Positions 31,422 to 34,139 of a stretch of 34,139 nt of DNA are shown piece after piece. This DNA is from Halanaerobiaceae bacterium (GTDB lineage: Bacteria; Bacillota; Halanaerobiia; Halanaerobiales; Halarsenatibacteraceae). The notes under the pieces are model-generated. The model was not told where the DNA came from, did not search any database, and worked only from the letters and a program-made list of their open reading frames with translations. Positions within the stretch are counted from its first letter, which is position 1. The number at the start of each line of letters is the position of its first letter. The stretch is taken from NCBI GenBank assembly GCA_007130465.1, contig SLSL01000169.1, forward strand, positions 1 through 34,139, in the 5' to 3' direction. The position numbers and the translations under genes were made by a program.

Positions 31422-31434
31422 TACATCCGATGTA
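31422..31434. promoter_or_regulatory. Small palindrome upstream of the pilus operon
   Basis: TACATC-C-GATGTA is a 6-bp inverted repeat with a one-base centre, 55 bases before the ATPase start. It overlaps a TTTACA hexamer that might be a -35, though no good -10 is at proper spacing. It may be an operator; the regulator is unknown. Nothing else is seen in 31383-31489. Confidence 0.3.
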
Positions 31435-31489
31435 GAAATAGAAAACTATTCCATTAAAATAAAAATTTACTTGATTGGAGTTGACAGTT

Positions 31490-32566
31490 ATGTTTGGAGG
31501 AAGTCAGGTAATAAATCAGTTGAAAAATCTGATTGAGGAAGCTAAAAAAAATGATGTTAGTGATATCCATCTGGAGTTGATTGGTATAAAGGGGCGGATA
31601 AGGTATAGGATTGACGGTCTTTTGCAGACAAAATTAGAGTATAGCAAAGAGATGTTAGAATCAATTATTTCTAGAATAAAATATCTGGCTAATCTGGATA
31701 TTACTTTAAAGAATAAGATTCAGGAGGGATGTATTATTGGTGGTGAGCTTGATAGTGATGATATTAGAGTTTCAATAATACCGACAGTTTTAGGTGAAAA
31801 AGCAGTTCTTCGAATTAGAAATAATAAAAATTATCTTGATTTAAATAAGATTGGGTTTAATCACTATAATAAAAAGTTGTATATGGATTTACTTGAAAAT
31901 AATAATGGCATTATTCTGTTTACTGGGCCAACTGGTAGTGGTAAGAGCACAACTCTGCTGGCAACTATTTCTGAATTAAGTAGTCCTGATAAAAATATTA
32001 TTACTTTAGAGGATCCTGTAGAAATATTGATCTCTGGAATTAATCAGATATATGTTAATACCAATGCAGGCCATAATTTTGCAGAATATTTAAGGGCTAT
32101 ATTAAGACAGGACCCTGATATTATTATGGTTGGAGAGATTAGGGATTATGAAACTGCCAGTATGACAACCAGGGCAGCTCTTACTGGCCATTTAGTTTTA
32201 AGTACTGTCCACGCTGATAGTTCGATTGGAGCAATAACTAGATTATTGGAGATGGGGATTCCCTCATATTTAGTTGCATCAACTATAAAAGGTGTTATAT
32301 CTCAAAGGTTAATTAGAAAATTTTGTTTGAGATGTGGAGGAGAAGGCTGTTTAGATTGTTATGGAACTGGCTTTAAAGGCAGAAAAGCTATCCATGAGAT
32401 TATTACAATTAATGATCTTATTAAAGATGGGATTATACGAGGTTTAAGTGAAAAGGAATTATTGGATATTGCAGATGAATCTGGCTTTAAGACTTTGAGA
32501 AATAATTTTGAAGAAGAAATTGCTAATAGTCTTACTAGTAAAGCAGAAATGGCCAGGGTATTATAA
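31490..32566 (+). CDS. GspE/PilB-family secretion ATPase (ComGA-sized)
   Basis: Hexameric ATPase that powers pilus or pseudopilus assembly at the inner face of the membrane. The N2-like domain starts NDVSDIHLE near residue 21. Walker A is GPTGSGKSTT near 146, the Asp box is LEDPVE, Walker B is PDIIMVGEIRD near 207, and the His box contains STVHAD. A zinc tetracysteine (CLRCGGEGCLDC) follows near 277, as in PilB/GspE and unlike PilT. Its 358 residues lack the long N1 domain of PilB/GspE, like ComGA. The ATG at 31490 is nine bases after GGAG; the track's TTG overlaps the SD. It overlaps the next gene by one base. Confidence 0.93.
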   Translation: MFGGSQVINQLKNLIEEAKKNDVSDIHLELIGIKGRIRYRIDGLLQTKLEYSKEMLESIISRIKYLANLDITLKNKIQEGCIIGGELDSDDIRVSIIPTVLGEKAVLRIRNNKNYLDLNKIGFNHYNKKLYMDLLENNNGIILFTGPTGSGKSTTLLATISELSSPDKNIITLEDPVEILISGINQIYVNTNAGHNFAEYLRAILRQDPDIIMVGEIRDYETASMTTRAALTGHLVLSTVHADSSIGAITRLLEMGIPSYLVASTIKGVISQRLIRKFCLRCGGEGCLDCYGTGFKGRKAIHEIITINDLIKDGIIRGLSEKELLDIADESGFKTLRNNFEEEIANSLTSKAEMARVL

Positions 32567-33603
32567 TGAGATATAATCCAGGCTTAATTTCTGAAATAGC
32601 TAAAAACTGGAATATATACCTTAAAGGCGGTTATACACTTATTGATGCTATAAAATATAGCCAATCTGATTATTACCCAGCAAAATTTAATAGGGTGACT
32701 CTGCTTTTAATTGATGATTTAGAAAGAGGGGTATCTCCAGAGATTGCTATTAATAGATTTAAAGATATTTTACCTGATTTTTTTATTAATATATTTATTA
32801 CCGGTGTTTTGAGCGGGAATGTTGAGATTATTTTAGAAGATTTATATAAGTTTTATAGCTGGGAACAGGCAGAGAGGGACCAGATTAAATCGAAGTTATA
32901 TTACCCTTTAATCATTATAACTATATTCTGTTTTTTATTGGCTTTTATAGTGCTTTATTTATTACCAGAATTTACGGTATTATATGATGCCTTAGGACTT
33001 AATATAAATAATATTACTTATTTTTTAATAGAGGCTGGTAATTTTCTAAGAGCAAATTTCTTTTTCTTAATATTATTGATTTTATTTTTTATATTAGCTA
33101 TTTATATATTTCTTTTGAAGATGAATAAACTGGAATATTTTAAATTAAAGATTCCAATTTATAATAAGATCATTAACTGGTTGGCATTTAATAGATTTTT
33201 TATGAGTCTGGCTATCCAGGTTTCATCTGGGATGGAGATTAGTCGGTCTATAAAAATAGCTTCAGAGGTATCCGGTCATCCTTTAATCAAAAAGAGAATA
33301 TCCAATATTAGTGAAGATATCTCTAGAGGCGATAATTTAATTGAAGCATTAAGGAGGTGGTTAAAATTTGAAGAGCGGATATATAATTTATTGGTAGCAG
33401 GGGAAAGGTCAGGTGGATTAGTGGAAAGTCTTGAATTTTCAGCGGAAATATACAGGTATAGTCTGGTTCAATATATTAAGAGGATAAATCAGTTAGTTGA
33501 ACCGGTTATCTTAGTTATTTTGACGATAATGATTGGTTTCCTTGCTTATCTGTTGTTGAGTCCTATTTGGTCTATATTTAGTAACGGGTTTTTACAATTT
33601 TAA
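32566..33603 (+). CDS. PilC/GspF/ComGB-type platform protein
   Basis: Polytopic inner-membrane platform for pilus assembly, partner of the upstream ATPase. Two T2SSF domains are visible: one about 10-115, ending in DQIKSKLYYPL, and one about 205-320 (FNRFFMSLAIQVSSGMEISRSI). Three hydrophobic segments lie near 122-145, 160-185 and 310-335. Its 345 residues are shorter than PilC (about 400) and near ComGB (about 320). The start ATG overlaps the previous stop (TAATG). Confidence 0.92.
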   Translation: MRYNPGLISEIAKNWNIYLKGGYTLIDAIKYSQSDYYPAKFNRVTLLLIDDLERGVSPEIAINRFKDILPDFFINIFITGVLSGNVEIILEDLYKFYSWEQAERDQIKSKLYYPLIIITIFCFLLAFIVLYLLPEFTVLYDALGLNINNITYFLIEAGNFLRANFFFLILLILFFILAIYIFLLKMNKLEYFKLKIPIYNKIINWLAFNRFFMSLAIQVSSGMEISRSIKIASEVSGHPLIKKRISNISEDISRGDNLIEALRRWLKFEERIYNLLVAGERSGGLVESLEFSAEIYRYSLVQYIKRINQLVEPVILVILTIMIGFLAYLLLSPIWSIFSNGFLQF

Positions 33604-33618
33604 TTTGGAGGTAATAAA

Positions 33619-34011
33619 ATGAAAATTTTAAAGTCTGATCAGGGTTTTACTTTAGTGGAGATGTTACTTGTTTTAGTTGTGATTGGGATCTTAACCAGTG
33701 TCTCGATTCCAGGGTTGGCCGGGGTGAGAAATCAGGCAGATTCTACTGCTATTCAGATGGAGATGTCAGGGATTAAGAATCTTTTAGAAATAGAGTATAT
33801 GAATAATGATAATCTCTATCCTGAAAATCAGACTGAATTTGAGAAATTAAGTATTGATAATGCAGAACGTTTTGAATATGAATCAAATAATTTTAGAAAA
33901 GATTATTTGCTGAAATCTAAAGCTGATAGTGATGGATATTATTATGAAACTACTGGCTTAAATATGGGTATTATTAGACAACATGATCCAGATTCAGTTG
34001 TTACTGAGTAG
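33619..34011 (+). CDS. Type IV pilin-like major (pseudo)pilin
   Basis: A 130-residue prepilin. A short basic leader MKILKSDQG is followed by the processing site G^FTLVE with Glu at +5, then the hydrophobic N-terminal helix MLLVLVVIGILTSVSIPGL. The globular part is acidic and rich in Tyr/Asn, with no cysteines. The position right after a GspF/PilC gene matches ComGC, GspG or PilA; the small size does not decide. GGAGG lies ten bases before the ATG. Confidence 0.93.
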   Translation: MKILKSDQGFTLVEMLLVLVVIGILTSVSIPGLAGVRNQADSTAIQMEMSGIKNLLEIEYMNNDNLYPENQTEFEKLSIDNAERFEYESNNFRKDYLLKSKADSDGYYYETTGLNMGIIRQHDPDSVVTE

Positions 34012-34057
34012 ATTCTTCAGATTCAGACAACTAAGAATAAGGGCTGAAGGTGGTTAT

Positions 34058-34139
34058 ATGAGTTTAATGGAAGTTATGTTATCGCTTTTAATTATTGCTA
34101 TTCTATTAGGCTCTGGAATGTCAATAGGAGGCTATCTTA
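34058..34139 (+). CDS. Prepilin-like protein, truncated at the window end
   Basis: From ATG 34058 the frame reads MSLMEVMLSLLIIAILLGSGMSIGGYL and is open to the edge. It is a hydrophobic N-terminal helix with Glu at position 5, as in minor pilins. The frame is also open upstream to a TTG at 33998, which would add a basic leader ending RIRAEGGY. That looks like a real prepilin leader, but the residue before MSLME would be Tyr instead of Gly, or cleavage would be at GG^Y with Glu at +6. AAGGTGG just before the ATG supports the shorter start. Confidence 0.6.
   Translation, partial: MSLMEVMLSLLIIAILLGSGMSIGGYL

Noticed and set aside
1-34139. Insertion sequences, prophage or att sites
   Set aside because: No transposase, integrase or terminal inverted repeats flanked by target duplications were seen; gene order is conserved housekeeping.

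Overview
The window is about 34 kb of AT-rich Bacillota DNA. Gene content and order, Shine-Dalgarno usage (AGGAGG/GGAGG almost everywhere), T-box leaders and frequent TTG/GTG starts point to an anaerobic low-GC Firmicute. The acidic proteins, the clostridial-type AbrB and a pilus-type operon next to aroE would fit the Halanaerobiales or a related clostridial lineage. That placement is inference; no 16S gene is present. Spore formation is possible (SleB-like hydrolase, AbrB/SpoVT-type regulator) but not shown.

Layout. 1-420: the start of a probable minus-strand gene leaving the window, divergent promoters, and a tRNA-Leu(GAG) with its own promoter and terminator. 421-3409: purB-purH, which catalyse the late steps of IMP synthesis. 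3410-12690: a translation block. It holds thrS behind a threonine T-box, infC-rpmI-rplT behind an L20-type leader, an rRNA/tRNA 2'-O-methyltransferase, pheS-pheT behind a phenylalanine T-box, then zapA and cvpA. 12691-16911: polX and mutS2. 16987-19545: a convergent class A penicillin-binding protein on the minus strand, divergent from tyrS-alaS. 23605-28483: the conserved ireB-ruvX-DUF1292-mltG-U32 peptidase block, followed by a DUF4911 protein, a YqeG-type HAD phosphatase and an exported SleB-type hydrolase. 28521-30926: a minus-strand AbrB-type regulator and a tightly overlapping fur-crp-aroE operon. 30927-31489: a gene-poor stretch holding an unusual 11-bp periodic repeat tract and a strong terminator. 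31490-34139: the start of a type IV pilus / ComG-like operon (ATPase, PilC-type platform protein, pilin, second prepilin-like protein) that runs off the window.

Control. Three consecutive translation operons share one design: a near-consensus sigma-A-type promoter with 17-bp spacing, a structured leader, an intrinsic terminator and then a strong SD. Two leaders should sense uncharged tRNA (Thr ACC, Phe UUC specifiers) and one should sense ribosomal protein L20. infC appears to start at AUC, the classical autoregulation signal for IF3.

Most of the window is ordinary housekeeping. The items most worth a second look are the 11-bp phased repeat tract (about 31066-31305) with five regularly spaced GGAGG motifs, the SD-hairpin-mini-ORF leader of tyrS, the AUC start of infC, the consensus promoter facing the tRNA-Leu gene, and the short ComGA-sized pilus ATPase operon. 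Several ORF-track starts (thrS, polX, alaS, infC, PBP, mltG, U32 peptidase and others) extend too far upstream and are corrected here from SD position.
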